Source: Anaeramoeba flamelloides
Lineage: Eukaryota; Metamonada; Anaeramoebidae
DNA length: 64,000 nucleotides
Direction of reading: 5' to 3'
NCBI GenBank assembly: GCA_027625915.1
Contig: JANTQA010000008.1
Span: 11,533,001 to 11,597,000 of the forward strand
Position numbers and translations under genes: made by a program. Below the pieces are notes generated by a model. The model was given only the letters and a program-made list of their open reading frames with translations, ran no database searches and was not told where the DNA came from. This document shows, piece after piece, positions 34,004-45,134 of the stretch. How positions within the stretch are numbered: the first letter of the stretch is position 1; every line of letters starts with the position of its first letter.

Positions 34004-34408
34004 TTCTTCATTATCGTCATCTTTTTCTTGTTTTTTTTTTTCTTTTAATTTCTTATTTTCCTTTTTAAACATTGAAAGTAATTTTGAATTTTCTTCAAAA
34101 GAGATTATGTCATATAAAAATTCCAATTGTTCGTTAAAAAAAACTGCTTGTTTAATGTCTTTTGAAAACAAAGTAACTCTTCGATCTGTTTTCATCCATA
34201 CACTTGCCTTTTCGACAAGACTTTCAAGAAATAACTCTGATGCCTTTGTCATCCCAATTACATAATCTTTAGAAAGGTTTTGCACTTCAGGATCTTGTGA
34301 AATGATTTTTTTAATCCTTGCTAAAGGGAAATTTAGCTTCAAGGTTTGTGATTGTTTTTTGGTTTCAATATTTGTTGTTTGTTCTTCTTTTTCAATTTCG
34401 ATTTCCAT
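33854..34408 (-). CDS. NF-YC/POLE4/CHRAC1-type histone-fold protein with acidic tail
   Basis: A 184-aa nuclear protein. Residues ~26-103 are a histone fold of the NF-YC/Dpb3/POLE4/CHRAC1 group: NFPLARIKKIISQDPEV (L1/alpha 1), then TKASELFLESLVEKAS (alpha 2), RRVTLFSKDIKQAVF (L2/alpha 3) and LEFLYDII. Members pair with an NF-YB/POLE3-like partner in chromatin remodelling, transcription or DNA polymerase epsilon. The eye-based match cannot separate those. After a lysine-rich linker (~115-128) comes a Glu-rich tail with a run of about 20 Glu and further EEEK repeats. Acidic tails occur in several histone-fold partners, but a tract encoded by CTT/CTC repeats can also drift by slippage. The start is the only ATG before the fold. 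No partner gene is in the window. Confidence 0.82.
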
Positions 34409-34774
34409 ACTTGGTCTTTGTTAGAGTTAAATAACTTGTTGTTTTTGAAAAGAATATAAATGTAAAAATGGCTATTCGTTAAAATTAATCAAAAATAAAA
34501 AAAATGATTGGAAAACTATTTTATTGTAGAAATAGAGAAAAGGATGAAAGAACAGGTGTTTTTCAGAGACAGAAGACACAATTCTAAATTTGGTTGTTTT
34601 ATATATTCCATGTTTGTGACAAACTCTTTTGTTTTTTGAAAATTTCTTTTTAAGGGGTTTAAATCCAAATAAAATCACTAATATACAGCGATCATTTCAT
34701 TTTGATTAAGTTTATTATGATCTATTATTCCACATATTAAAATAAATTATTTATACAGATATTTGAATACTGAA
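34409..34774. other. Upstream flank of the histone-fold gene
   Basis: AT-rich. A 68-codon minus frame (34472-34678) upstream of the gene is not supported. Confidence 0.45.
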
Positions 34775-34930
34775 GTGATCAAAATAATGCTTGCCCACAT
34801 CCTATAATCGGTGTTTCAAAATATAATCTGTGCTTTTTTTTCTTCTTGTTACAATGCAATATCCAATTTACTACTCAATACTATACCCAAGTTCAAATCC
34901 ATTTTGAAAGTAAATACTTATGATATATTC
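34775..34930 (+). repeat. Repeat family P, copy P1
   Basis: Blocks GTGATCAAAATAATGC, TTTCAAAATATAA, CTTCTTGTT and AAGTTCAAATCCATTTTGAA occur in the same order in reverse at 44690-44870, and in part at 55540-55690. It may be one end of a MITE with TGATCAAAATAATG ends. Confidence 0.45.
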
Positions 34931-35651
34931 AGTAAAATTTAAATTAGGAATTTAATTTGTTCAAAATTTTTTAATAATTTTCCCAGTGTTTTTCGAATTT
35001 TTTTGTTTTTCTGATGGATAAATATTTACTTAAAAATTTACTTGAGATAAATTATCTAATTTGATCCTTCATTTTTTGGATTTCTTTTTAAATAATAGAA
35101 CTTTAAGAAACCTGTAACTTATTTAAATAGGATTTAGTGGTGTTTTTTTTTGATTGGTTGACGTATAGGTCTAATGAAACTTAAAAACACGCTTTTTATA
35201 AGAAGTATGGATTAAACTTTTCTTTACACGCTTTATTTTTACAATAGTGAATGGTAAAAATTGGTACTTAATTTTAAAATAAAGCCACCCATTACAACTT
35301 ATTTCTTTGGTAACTCTATTTATAAAAGGAAAAGAAGGAAGAGTAGTGATTTTTTTTTTCAATTGATAATAAAAATATCAGGACAAAAAAAATTAGTTTT
35401 TTTTTGGTTTTTATTTTTTTTTATTCTATTGTAGAGACTCCCATGAAGTCAGAAAGGTGGTAATTCAGAGCCGTACTGTTTTATTTGAAAAATAATTGAA
35501 TTTGAAGGAGTTATTAATTCTAATAAATTAATTATGGAAAAAAAAATTGAAAAAATAAACTTTGCTTCTGTCAAAGGTTACCAAAATCATTTGTGTATTA
35601 ACAATAATTATTAATAATTAATTTTTTATAAATAAATAAGAAAAAATTGGG

Positions 35652-35689
<38 letters not shown>

Positions 35690-36000
35690 TGAATAACTGA
35701 TATTCTTCTGAAAGAATACCAATGAATCAATATTTTATTTTCTGAAAATCAAAAAACCCAGAATAGCCAAGGGGGATATTGAAAAAAATAAAAAAAAGCT
35801 TCATTTGATCATCAATTAAAGATCCAAATAAAAATTAAATAGAAATAAATTGGATTTTTTAACTATCATTTCCAATTTTTCAATTAAAATCAAATAATAT
35901 TATTTTACTTAGTGACTATAGGCCATGTAATAAAAAAAAATTTTCAAATGAATTAGATTACATAAAAAAAAAAAAAAAACTAAAAAAAAAAAGTAAAAAT
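34931..36000. other. Intergenic, no gene seen
   Basis: AT-rich with a (TA)n tract (35655-35686). A related R-type block lies near 35290-35330 (minus). The 63-codon minus frame at 35171-35362 is probably repeat-derived. Confidence 0.5.
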
Positions 36001-36202
36001 TAAAGTCAGTTACGCTTTTAAGAGACAAAATTCAAATGAAATTTAAGGTTCAAAAAATTCTCAAATTAAAGCTTATTTTTTGGAATTTTTTTTTTTTCAA
36101 ATTATTTTATTATAATCCAAGTTTTGGGTTTTAATCTGATATTTTTTTTGTTCCTTAAATATCTTTGAAAATATATCTCTTAAAAGTGGAACTAATTGTC
36201 TA
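36001..36202. repeat. M1 palindromic MITE, copy 2 (degenerate)
   Basis: TAAAGTCAGTTACGCTTTTA at the left and CTTAAAAGTGGAACTAATTG at the right. The AAGGCACAAA boxes are worn (AGAGACAAAA, AAGGTTCAAA). The most decayed M1 copy. Confidence 0.75.
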
Positions 36203-38510
36203 CCTTTCATTTATTTTTTTTTATTTTCAATTTATCCAAAAGTTTCTATATCAGTGTCACAGTATTAGAAATCAGCACCTTATTTTTTTTTTCTTTTCTA
36301 ACTCTTATTCCAAATCGAAACATATCCAAGGAAAAAATTGAAAAAAAAATAAAAATTTTTTAAATTATCTTTTTATTTCTTCGAGTATTTTTTAAAAAAA
36401 ACTTATGCACTTTATTACACAAATTTTTGAAATTAGCGTTTTATATTTTGCTATTTTGAGATATTTTTGATCTTTTCAAGTAGTTGGATTAACATATGTA
36501 GTTAATGGATGAATTTTTTATTCTAAATCTTATCATTTTAGTTATATTATTTGATAATTAAGATTCTGATAATTAAGTATTTGAAGTTATATATTACCGG
36601 TTTTATTTTTTAAATTTTCGGATATCAATTTTTCCTATCAATTTATTAATTCTTTGGTATATTTTTAATTTATTTAGATCAATTTTTGCCTCAGTTTTAA
36701 AAATTAATAAAATGAAATACATCTTAATATGTAACAAATTTGTAACAAATTCATTGATAAATTTACCAATTCTTTCAAAATGACTTTTTGCCTTTTCAGA
36801 TATTTCTAAAGTCAATACAATTTTCTTTTAAATAGAACTAACCCAAAAAAAAACAATAGATATATAAAAAAAAATTCTTTTATTCTTTCAAAAATAAATT
36901 TTAAACCAAATTTCAATGCACTTTTTTTAATGATTTTAAATATCTGATTATCCAATTAAAACGAAAAAAAAATCAATCAAAAAAAAAAATCAAACCAATA
37001 TTTCTATGATAATGTAGCAGAAAAAACAAAAAACTTTATTTTTAATTCTGATGAAATTTTCACAATAATCATTAATTTTCCAAAATTTAGATAATAACAA
37101 CTAATGTTATTTGATTGTTGATATTTAATTAAACTCCACTAAAAACTTATCTTCATAATTAAGAGAAAAATTCCCTCTATCATTTCAAAATAGTGGGCCA
37201 ATTAGAAATATATATATATATATATATAACAATTAAAAGCAAATATACAAGAATAAAAATATATATGTTTATAAATCTTATCCAATATGAATGAAAGTGT
37301 AATACTATGACCTTTATCCAATCTTAACCATGCGTAAAATTTCTGAATTATATTTAGTACATATCAAAGTTTTAATTAAATAAAAGCTCTTAAAGAAGTT
37401 ATATCTTTAAATTATAACCTTTCTATAGGCACGATCAATTGTATATCATTAAAGGATGTTCTAAATTTTTATACAATATTCAGTTGATTTTTTTGTTTTA
37501 AATCCAAGATAAAATATATCTTTTACTTTTTTTGATAATTTTTTTTATGTTAATGTTATTTTATTCCCAATTCTTTTTATTATTCAAAATATCCTTCCAA
37601 AGATACTTTTAAAGAGGTTGAAAAATCCTTTATTTTAATAATAAAATCAATCAGTTTACAATTGAATATCACCAACAAAAGGTCATTTTTCATTTTTCTG
37701 GGATAAAATGAGATTTAAAGTTTGATATAATATATTATACACTTCAATTTTGTACTCCCCCCTCTAAAGATACTCCATCATATTAACAGTTAGATAATTG
37801 TAATTACACAATAAAATTCAAGTATTTACATTTTTTTAGAAAGAATTGGTACAATAATAACTGAAGATGAATTTTATTAAAGATGCAATATGAAAACTAT
37901 TTATATTGATGATAGTCAATATAATTAAGAATTGAATTTTTCTTTAATTTTTTTCATTTTTTTTTCTAATTAAATTAATTTTTTCATAAATTAATTCTTA
38001 CTGTGACATTATTCAGACCCCAATTTCAACTAATTTTTACACTGAACTTGAGTATTATCTCAATTTATTATATTTTTTTTTCAAATTATATTATTTTTCA
38101 AAGGGGATATTACAACATAAATTAAAAAAATAATAACAAAATAAAACTATAAATCAGAGAATAAAAATTCATTTTATTTACCACATAAGTATTATATATC
38201 TTCATCTGTAACAACCCTTTTTTTTTCAAAATATCTTTACAAAAATATAAAAGAAACACAAAAATACAGAAAATATAATACTTTGTTCTGATCAAACTTT
38301 ATATATATATATTATTATAAAAAACAACTAAAAAATCAAGTTATTTCTCAAGAAAAAAGAAAAATTATTTTTCAAAAATTGAAAAAATAAATATTTTTCT
38401 AAATTAATATAAAAAAAAAATAAGTTTGGTTTTTTAGTGATTCTTTAAACTAAATTTGCTAAAATACTCATTTTTTATTCGCATTTTAAATAAAATATCT
38501 AAAATCAGAA
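36203..38510. other. Intergenic, no gene seen
   Basis: AT-rich 2.3 kb with a (TA)n tract (37207-37227). No ORF of interest. Confidence 0.5.
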
Positions 38511-39884
38511 TTAATTACAAATTTTTAATTGTTTAAAAATTTCCAGGTATTTCTGTCTTTTTTCTGCTACATTCATTCTGGTATTTCTAGAAGATGGGCT
38601 TGGGAGTGTAAAATAAGGCAGATTTATATTTTTAAAATGTTTTTTAAAAATATTGGTAGCATATTGGGAAGTAAATAAAATCGTTTCAATATTGGGAAAA
38701 TGCCCCAATAGTAAATTAAGATCCGTCATTGTAATAATTTTTAAGCTACTGTCAGAGCTATCAATTTTCTTCCTAATAACTGTTTTTATTAAAACATATA
38801 ATGAAATGTGATTAGAAAGAAGTAAATTGGTATAATAGTCTTTCTCTTCTGCGATTAATTTGGTATTAATTTGTTGTGTATTTTTAGTCAAAATTGAATT
38901 CATAATTGGCCAAAAAGAATTTCCTGAATAACTAAAATAAAAATTATTTTGAACAGATATTTGCCCAGGAAATGTCCCCAAGATTAACACCTTGCACTCT
39001 TTGTTAATAATTGGCCAAAAGGGACATTTTATGGGTTTTTGTTCTACAAAAACAGTATCTTTTTTCTTTTTTTGTTTTTGTTTTTTTTTATTTTTCTTGT
39101 TCTTTTTTTCTCTCCTCTTTTGTGATCTTGTTTTTCTTTGATTCTCATCTTTTTGAATTTCTTTAACTTCACCAATTCCATTCTTTTTCTTTTTCTGTTT
39201 TTTTTTTATTTGATCTCTTATTTTTCTTTTTAATTTTCTTTTTCTTTTTCTTTTTCTCTTTCTTTTTTTTTTTCTTCTTCTTCTTCTTCTTTTTTCCTTT
39301 TTTTCTTTTTCTAATTCTGAATCTATTTCTAATTCAATTTCCAAATCCATGTTTAGCAATTCGATAAAAGGAATTTCTTGTAATTTTTTTCTGTTAACTT
39401 CTTCTTCTTCAACCTTTGGGAATTTCTTTTTGTTTCTGATCTCTTTTTGGCTTTTTCTATTTTTTTTGTTATACCTTTTTTTACTTTTCTTCCCCTTATT
39501 TACCTTGATCTTTTTTTTTCCAATTAGATCATGATTTTTTTCTTCAATAACAATTATTTCTTGGTCTTTTTTCTCTGATGAGATGATCTTTATATCAATT
39601 TTTTTCTTTTTTGGTTTTCGAGGAATTGTTTTTTTTTTCATCACAATTTCAATTGATTTGATTTGGTTTTCTTTGTTTGGAAGCTCTAGAATTACCTTTT
39701 TTTTTATTATCATTTCTGATTCTTTCTCTCTATTTCTTTTCCTTTTGCTTTTCCTGTTTGATATTCCTGTTGAATTTCTTGGAATTGTTTTGAAATTATT
39801 TATATGTGATCTTTGATCTAATTCAAAAAATTCTATTTTCTCGTTATTAATGATCTTGTGGATAATATCACTTCTTGTTATCAT
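38511..39884 (-). CDS. Lys-rich protein with UDG-superfamily DNA glycosylase domain (hypoxanthine/deoxyinosine glycosylase type)
   Basis: A 457-aa protein. Residues 1-280 are Lys/Arg/Glu low complexity (multiple KRKRK runs), probably nuclear localisation and DNA contact. Residues ~285-457 form a compact glycosylase domain: KVLILGTFPGQISVQ (motif 1, 298-312), GNSFWPIM, then LLGHFPNIETILFTSQYA, then TLPSPSSRNTRM (motif 2 region, 426-437). This pattern (L-G-T/S-F/M-P-x, F/Y ... G-N-x-F-W, L-P-S-P-S) is that of the bacterial and archaeal DNA-deoxyinosine glycosylase group, sometimes called UDG family 6, which removes deaminated adenine (hypoxanthine) from DNA. The Asn in GNSFWP sits at a conserved position of that group. 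An enzyme of this type in a eukaryote, fused to a long basic region, suggests ancient transfer plus an added tail. Frames on the plus strand here are shadows. Confidence 0.78.
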   Translation of the reverse strand: MITRSDIIHKIINNEKIEFFELDQRSHINNFKTIPRNSTGISNRKSKRKRNREKESEMIIKKKVILELPNKENQIKSIEIVMKKKTIPRKPKKKKIDIKIISSEKKDQEIIVIEEKNHDLIGKKKIKVNKGKKSKKRYNKKNRKSQKEIRNKKKFPKVEEEEVNRKKLQEIPFIELLNMDLEIELEIDSELEKEKKEKRRRRRRKKKRKRKRKRKRKLKRKIRDQIKKKQKKKKNGIGEVKEIQKDENQRKTRSQKRREKKNKKNKKKQKQKKKKDTVFVEQKPIKCPFWPIINKECKVLILGTFPGQISVQNNFYFSYSGNSFWPIMNSILTKNTQQINTKLIAEEKDYYTNLLLSNHISLYVLIKTVIRKKIDSSDSSLKIITMTDLNLLLGHFPNIETILFTSQYATNIFKKHFKNINLPYFTLPSPSSRNTRMNVAEKRQKYLEIFKQLKICN

Positions 39885-40514
39885 TTTTTATTCAAATATT
39901 GGAAAAAGTTCCCTTTTTTTATTTAATTCAAAAAAATGGATATTTATATGTTGTAAAATTTTTCAGACTCAATTGTAAATTGTATTTTTAGATTTGTTGA
40001 ATAATGTTCAGTTTTTCATAAGAAACCTTTTTGTTATTACAAAGTCAATTATTTTTTTATATTTTTTTAATCTTACAGAATTTTTTTATAAATTATAGTA
40101 TTTTATTTTACTTTTTTTTGATAAAAATATTTACAAAAGCATTATTTAAGGTGATTTTAAATTTATACCAAATATTTTTTACTTTAAAAGTTTTTTTATT
40201 ACTAAAAAAATTCCGAAATGAATTATTTTGAAAATAATTTGAGATCTTATTTACTTTTTAACAAAAAAGGAAAACAATCATTTTTCTGAACTTCTTTAAG
40301 GCTGTATTTTTAATTAAGGAACTAGTCTCTATTATTTTTGTATTTCAACAATTTCTAGATAAGGATTCCTTGTCATGAAATGTGTTTTATATTGAAAATA
40401 AACAGCGGTTTGCAAATCGAAGTAATTGGTACATAATTTTCTCAATCTCGATTAAATACAGGTAAAGCATTTTAATAGAGATTAGTCACTTCATATTTTT
40501 GGAATAAAAATAAA
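39885..40514. other. Upstream flank of the glycosylase gene
   Basis: AT-rich. The plus-strand frame at 40031-40231 is low complexity. Confidence 0.5.
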
Positions 40515-40793
40515 ATGTTGAGTACATTCCCATTTAATCAGAGTATTTTCATCTATGATTTAAAGATGAATGAGAGACAATTTGAATTGAATAATAATAA
40601 TTCGGTTTATTTACTAGGTGACTTAAAAAAAGGGTTTTTTCCATTCTTATTATATTTATTGTTATTGTCACTTAAATATCTTTTTATTTACAATCAAAGA
40701 TGTAATTTTTCAACAACTGCATATAGAGAAATTAAAACTTTTTTATCTTGTATTTATCCTCACCGTGGTAGTACCTACATAACACATAACTGA
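40515..40793 (+). CDS. Hypothetical small protein (weak)
   Basis: A 92-codon frame from ATG. It begins MLSTFPFNQSIFIYDLKM, has an Asn run, one hydrophobic stretch (FFPFLLYLLLLSLKYLFI) and a Cys/Tyr-containing C-terminus. Unrecognised; it may be an exon or chance. Listed at low confidence because it is not covered by any repeat. Confidence 0.22.
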   Translation: MLSTFPFNQSIFIYDLKMNERQFELNNNNSVYLLGDLKKGFFPFLLYLLLLSLKYLFIYNQRCNFSTTAYREIKTFLSCIYPHRGSTYITHN

Positions 40794-41302
40794 AATTGAA
40801 ATATACTATCAATGAATCAAAATTATATTGGAGATTTTGGGTATAGAATCTCAAAAAATGTTATAACTAAATAAAATATAAAACTTTTTTTGAACCAAAA
40901 TCTAAAATTAAAAATTTAGATTAATAATAAACAAAATTCAAGGTTATTTATAAGTCTTGATTTTATTTGATGTTTTTTCAGGGGTGAAAATTGATGTTTA
41001 TTATTTTCTCATTTGAATCATAATTTTTTTCCAACAAGAATTAATCTTTTACAAATTTTCAATAGTAGACAAGAAATAAATCAGTATTTTATTGATTAAA
41101 AATAAATTTATGTCATTTGATGGTTAATAGTTTTTTATTGAATTTGATTATGTATTGTTTTATCCATAAAATATATACAATTTGTTAGAAATATTTTGAT
41201 GTATAGATTTCGAAAGGTATAGAAAAGTTATTTTTATCTGGTAAAAATATTAAAAAATAATTATCAAAAATGATGTCTGTTTTTCAGATCTATACCACTT
41301 AA
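40794..41302. other. Intergenic, no gene seen
   Basis: AT-rich, no ORF. Confidence 0.5.
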
Positions 41303-41503
41303 TATAGTCAGTTTAACTTTTAAGGTACAAACTTTCAACGAAATTTAAGGCACAATAAAAATCTCAAATTAAAGCACGAAATTCAAATTCTAGTAAAAAT
41401 AAATTGTAAAAAAAAAAATTCCAAATTTTGTGCCTTAATTTGAGATTTTTTTGTGCCTTAAATTTCGTTGAAAGTTTGTGCCTTAAAAGTGAAACTGACT
41501 GTA
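41303..41503. repeat. M1 palindromic MITE, copy 3
   Basis: Well preserved. TA flanks, left TATAGTCAGTTTAACTTT and right AAAGTGAAACTGACTGTA, six recognisable AAGGCACAAA-like boxes, poly-A spacer. Confidence 0.92.
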
Positions 41504-42199
41504 GATTTAATATTGATTCCATTTGTATTTATATTTAATATATTATTATCTTACCAATCTTCTAGTATATCAACTTGTGAAGTTAAATTTCTTTTTAATG
41601 TGTAAAAATAATCCCTGCTTTTTAGTAATACCTTAATTAAACTTAAATGGTATGATACTGAAAAGTTGAATTTTTCGAAAAATATCTAAATTATTACAAT
41701 TCAAAAATATTAAAAATAAAAGAAAATTATTAATATTTTTCCATTTATTGTTTTTTAGCGTTTCCATTTTTTTAAAATAAAACAAACAATTGAATTTGTA
41801 TCATTAAATCATTCATAGGCATCTAAAGCAAGTAGAATACCAATTCTGTTTAAAAAAAAAAAAAAAAAAGACAATAATACAACTTTCTGTAAGTTGGATT
41901 TTTGATTTGAATAAAATTGAATCAAATTCTTCCTAATATTTCCAAATTATCTCAAATTTATCAAAAAAAAAAAATAATAATTAAATTTAAAAGACCTTTG
42001 GAACTAATTTTGAAAAAAAAATTGTTTTTAAGGTAATAATAAGGAAGAAAGAAAAAAAATCTATTTGTGATTTTATTATTTTTACAAAAATGGATTTTTT
42101 ATTATCTAACAAAAATATAATTTACAATATATGTGCAAAAAAGATTTCATGAATTGATTTATATATCAAATTTTGGTGTTGATATGAATTTGTTAAAAT
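41504..42199. other. Intergenic, no gene seen
   Basis: AT-rich with a poly-A run (~41850). No gene. Confidence 0.5.
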
Positions 42200-42870
42200 T
42201 TTAATATGATAAAAAAAATTTTCTTATTGAAAATTCATTTTGTAATTTGTGTTGATATGAAAAATTTTCTTGTGGGTAATCATAATAAATAGACATTCTA
42301 AGAGTAACAATCAAATAGTTTATAAGAGACCTTTCGTTGTTTAAATCCATTGTGGTTCTGAAAATACAAGGTTATAAGCTATCGTTCAGTCTTATATGGG
42401 AAAAACGTTGGAAATAAATTTTTAATATCAACTTTTTTATTTCCAAGATCAACTTTTAAAAATCTCCTCCAACAAAAAAAAATTGATATACTGTATTTCC
42501 AAGGCTATTTGGAATTTTAATAAAAGTCTTGTAAAGACTATTCACTTTTTTGAGTTATATTTCATTTAAATTGTTATGTTATCTTCAAATTTCAAAAACA
42601 ATTAATTGATAATCAAGGAAATAAAAAAAATATAAAATAATGTATAAAAATGTTTTGAAAAGGAAAAAAGTTAATTGGGTAACTCATATTGAAAATATAT
42701 TTGAAAAGGATTCGACCCAGGAAACTAAAAATTTGATTTTTAGAATTGAGTTGATAACGTTTAAGAAAAATACAATTTAGGTCAATTTCATTTTGGTAGA
42801 AAATGTTATTTGAAGCTCTTGAGACACCTGAACCACATTGTATCTTGTTTTTTAATTGAATATTATTTTT
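42200..42870. pseudogene. Unidentified coding-like relics on both strands
   Basis: Minus strand: 42383-42556 reads KIPNSLGNTVYQFFF and VDIKNLFPTFFPYKTER, then stops. A second minus frame after TATTTTCAG reads MDLNNERSLINYLIVTLRM (about 42200-42350). Plus strand: 42637-42780 opens with ATG and reads VNWVTHIENIFEKDSTQ, followed in another frame by FEALETPEPHCI. None is recognised. Nearness to the hAT-like relic (43143-43433) makes a decayed DNA transposon plausible. Confidence 0.25.
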
Positions 42871-43142
42871 AAATTTTATTATCTTTGTTTAAAAATGTTA
42901 TTTTATTTTATAGTTATCCCAAGTAAAAAGAAAAAAAATCAAAGATCTAAAAAGAAAAAAAAAATTGAAACAAATCACTGGCAAATGTCTTAGGCTTGTG
43001 GGTATCATCAACAATTTCACATAAACATACACTACAACAAGTAAAAAAATTGGGATATAGAACTTTAAAAAGAAAATAAGTGTGAGTATAGAATATTAAA
43101 AATAATTTATCAGGCATTTTTCAAACAGGGATTATTTTTTTG

Positions 43143-43433
43143 ATTGTGTTCTATTCCAAAAAAGGGTGGATTGATAAAGGGAAGGAAATAAAAGAAGTGA
43201 CGAGTAATTTATTAGTAAAAGGGTGAGACTATTGTTCTATTTGACTAAATTAAGAAATGCTGTCGAAAATTGGGTAATTATTTTGAATCCTAGACACAAT
43301 GATTTCAGTTACTTTAAGGTACTGATTAGAGTATATAAATGAAATCCTTTCATTTCAGACCAGGTACCACCCTGAGGGATTAGTTATTGTGTTATTTTAC
43401 TTATTCACTTCTGAAAAAGAATTTTCATTCTGA
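43143..43433 (+). pseudogene. hAT-like transposase C-terminal relic
   Basis: The plus strand reads KKGWIDKGKEIKEVTSN, then in another frame AVENWVIILNPRHNDFSYFK. After a ~40-nt GT...AG stretch it reads RYHPEGLVIVLFYLF and SEKEFS. ILNPRHN matches the LDPR-K block of hAT transposases, and YFK ... SEKEFS resembles the C-terminal dimerisation region (W-K ... S-E-R-x-F-S). The frame changes and small gap imply decay or a small intron. No ends were identified. Motif-based, moderate. Confidence 0.4.
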
Positions 43434-44689
43434 AGAAATGGGATCAAAAAATCCCTCATTTTCAAAGTTAAAAACAACACAGGCAAAAAAAAATTGTCAA
43501 ATCACTGAGTGAATGAAAATTTTAAAAAAAAAGGACTTTAATAGATTTTCAATTCTAAATTCAAATTTTAAAAAGATTTCAAATTTGTTAAATAAACTAG
43601 TAAAAAAAATTAGAATATTAGATAGAATAATTTTGTGTTTTTAGATTTGATATAGAAATTATGAAATAATAAAAACAAATTTTGGTAGGATATTGAAAGA
43701 ATAATATTTTGAAAATTGTTGAAATCGTGAAATTTTTACTATTTTTTTATAAACGTAATTCTATGAGGTGGAATTAAACTGAGATTATAAAACTCTTTCA
43801 AAAGTTTTTGTGTCATAATTTCTCCTTCTTTGCCTGAGTCCTTTGTCCTTAAAAAAGAAGAAAAAATCCTGAAAAAAAAAAGAAAAAATAAAAAAAACAT
43901 TTTAGCTCTAAATTTTTATTTAAAATTTTTAGCGAAGTTTGTTTATCCTTTTGAAAACCAATTTTCTAATTTTAAAAATAGAATATTTTTTAAAAAAATA
44001 TTTGATCCATATCAAAAAAAAATAGTCAAAGAATAGACATTTAATTTAACATTCTCTGTTTGATATTGATTTTTTTTTGTTATAAAATTCTTATTGATTG
44101 AATCATTAAATTGGGATATTTTGAACTATACATATTAAAAATACATCGTTTAATTTCAAGATCAAATGGGTTTTTAATTTCGTATTTGATTATTTAAAGT
44201 TTAATTCCTTTATCTTTGGGTTTAAAAAACAAAAACTGTACAAAATTTAACCTTTATAATATCCTTTATTGATCAAATCAACAAAATGTAGGTAAATAAA
44301 TTAATAAAATATAGGTATCTTTACCATTGGTTTATTAAAAGGTTAAAAGTTGTAATTCCAATCCTCTTTTTAAATGACTGCTGTCAAAATAATGTTAGCA
44401 GATAAATTTAATGTGTGTTTTAAAATAAAAAGTCTCTTGTTTGTGTTAAAGAAGACCTATACATTAACTGAAAAATTAAACTGAAAATAAAAGATAAAAA
44501 ACTCTGGGGTTGGCTTCTTAAAGTTTCTTAATTTAAAAAGAAATTCTAAAAATGAAGGATCAAATCCAAAATTTATCTCTAAAAATAGATTAAATTTCTG
44601 GTAAAATTTTCACTTTTCAAAAAAAATCAAAAAAATTACAAATACAATTGAGAAAATTCCGAAAAATTTTTGAACAAATTAGATTCATA
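43434..44689. other. Intergenic, no gene seen
   Basis: AT-rich. The 68-codon frame at 43830-44036 lacks an ATG and is Lys-rich low complexity. Confidence 0.5.
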
Positions 44690-44870
44690 ATTGAATTTTT
44701 ATTTCAAAAATCAAGGGGTTTACTTTAAAAATTGATTTGAACTTAATTAAACAACTTGGTGGTAAATTTTGATGTTGCCTTTAAACAAGAAGAAGCAAAA
44801 AACACTGGTTATATTTTGAAACAAAGATTTTAGTTGTTAGGAATGCATTATTTTGATCACTAAATTTATA
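44690..44870 (-). repeat. Repeat family P, copy P2
   Basis: Reverse of P1, containing GCATTATTTTGATCAC and AAGAAGAAGCAAAAAACACT. A second, partly inverted TGTCAAAATAATGTTAG end lies at 44386, so the element may span 44386-44870. Confidence 0.45.
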
Positions 44871-45134
44871 AAAAAATATTGGAAACAACTAAATATTCTT
44901 TCAGTTTAATCTTTTTTAGTTTAAAGTTACATCTCTTGTTTTTAATAAAGATTGTTTTTTTTTCTTTTATTTTTGGGCCTGTGAATTTTAGCTTCCACAA
45001 CAACTAAAAAAGAGATCAAAATCAAGTTAATAAGTCTCTCATTTTTATTCAAATATTTTTATATCTAATTACATTTATTTTAAAATGATTTGTAATTGTC
45101 TAAGGAAAGACAAAAAAATTTTTTTAAGGGAATA

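Noticed and set aside
39349-39816. Phe/Leu-rich plus-strand ORFs
   Set aside because: Antisense of the Lys-rich region of the glycosylase gene.
43830-44036. 68-codon plus ORF
   Set aside because: No ATG start, Lys/Asn low complexity, no recognisable domain.
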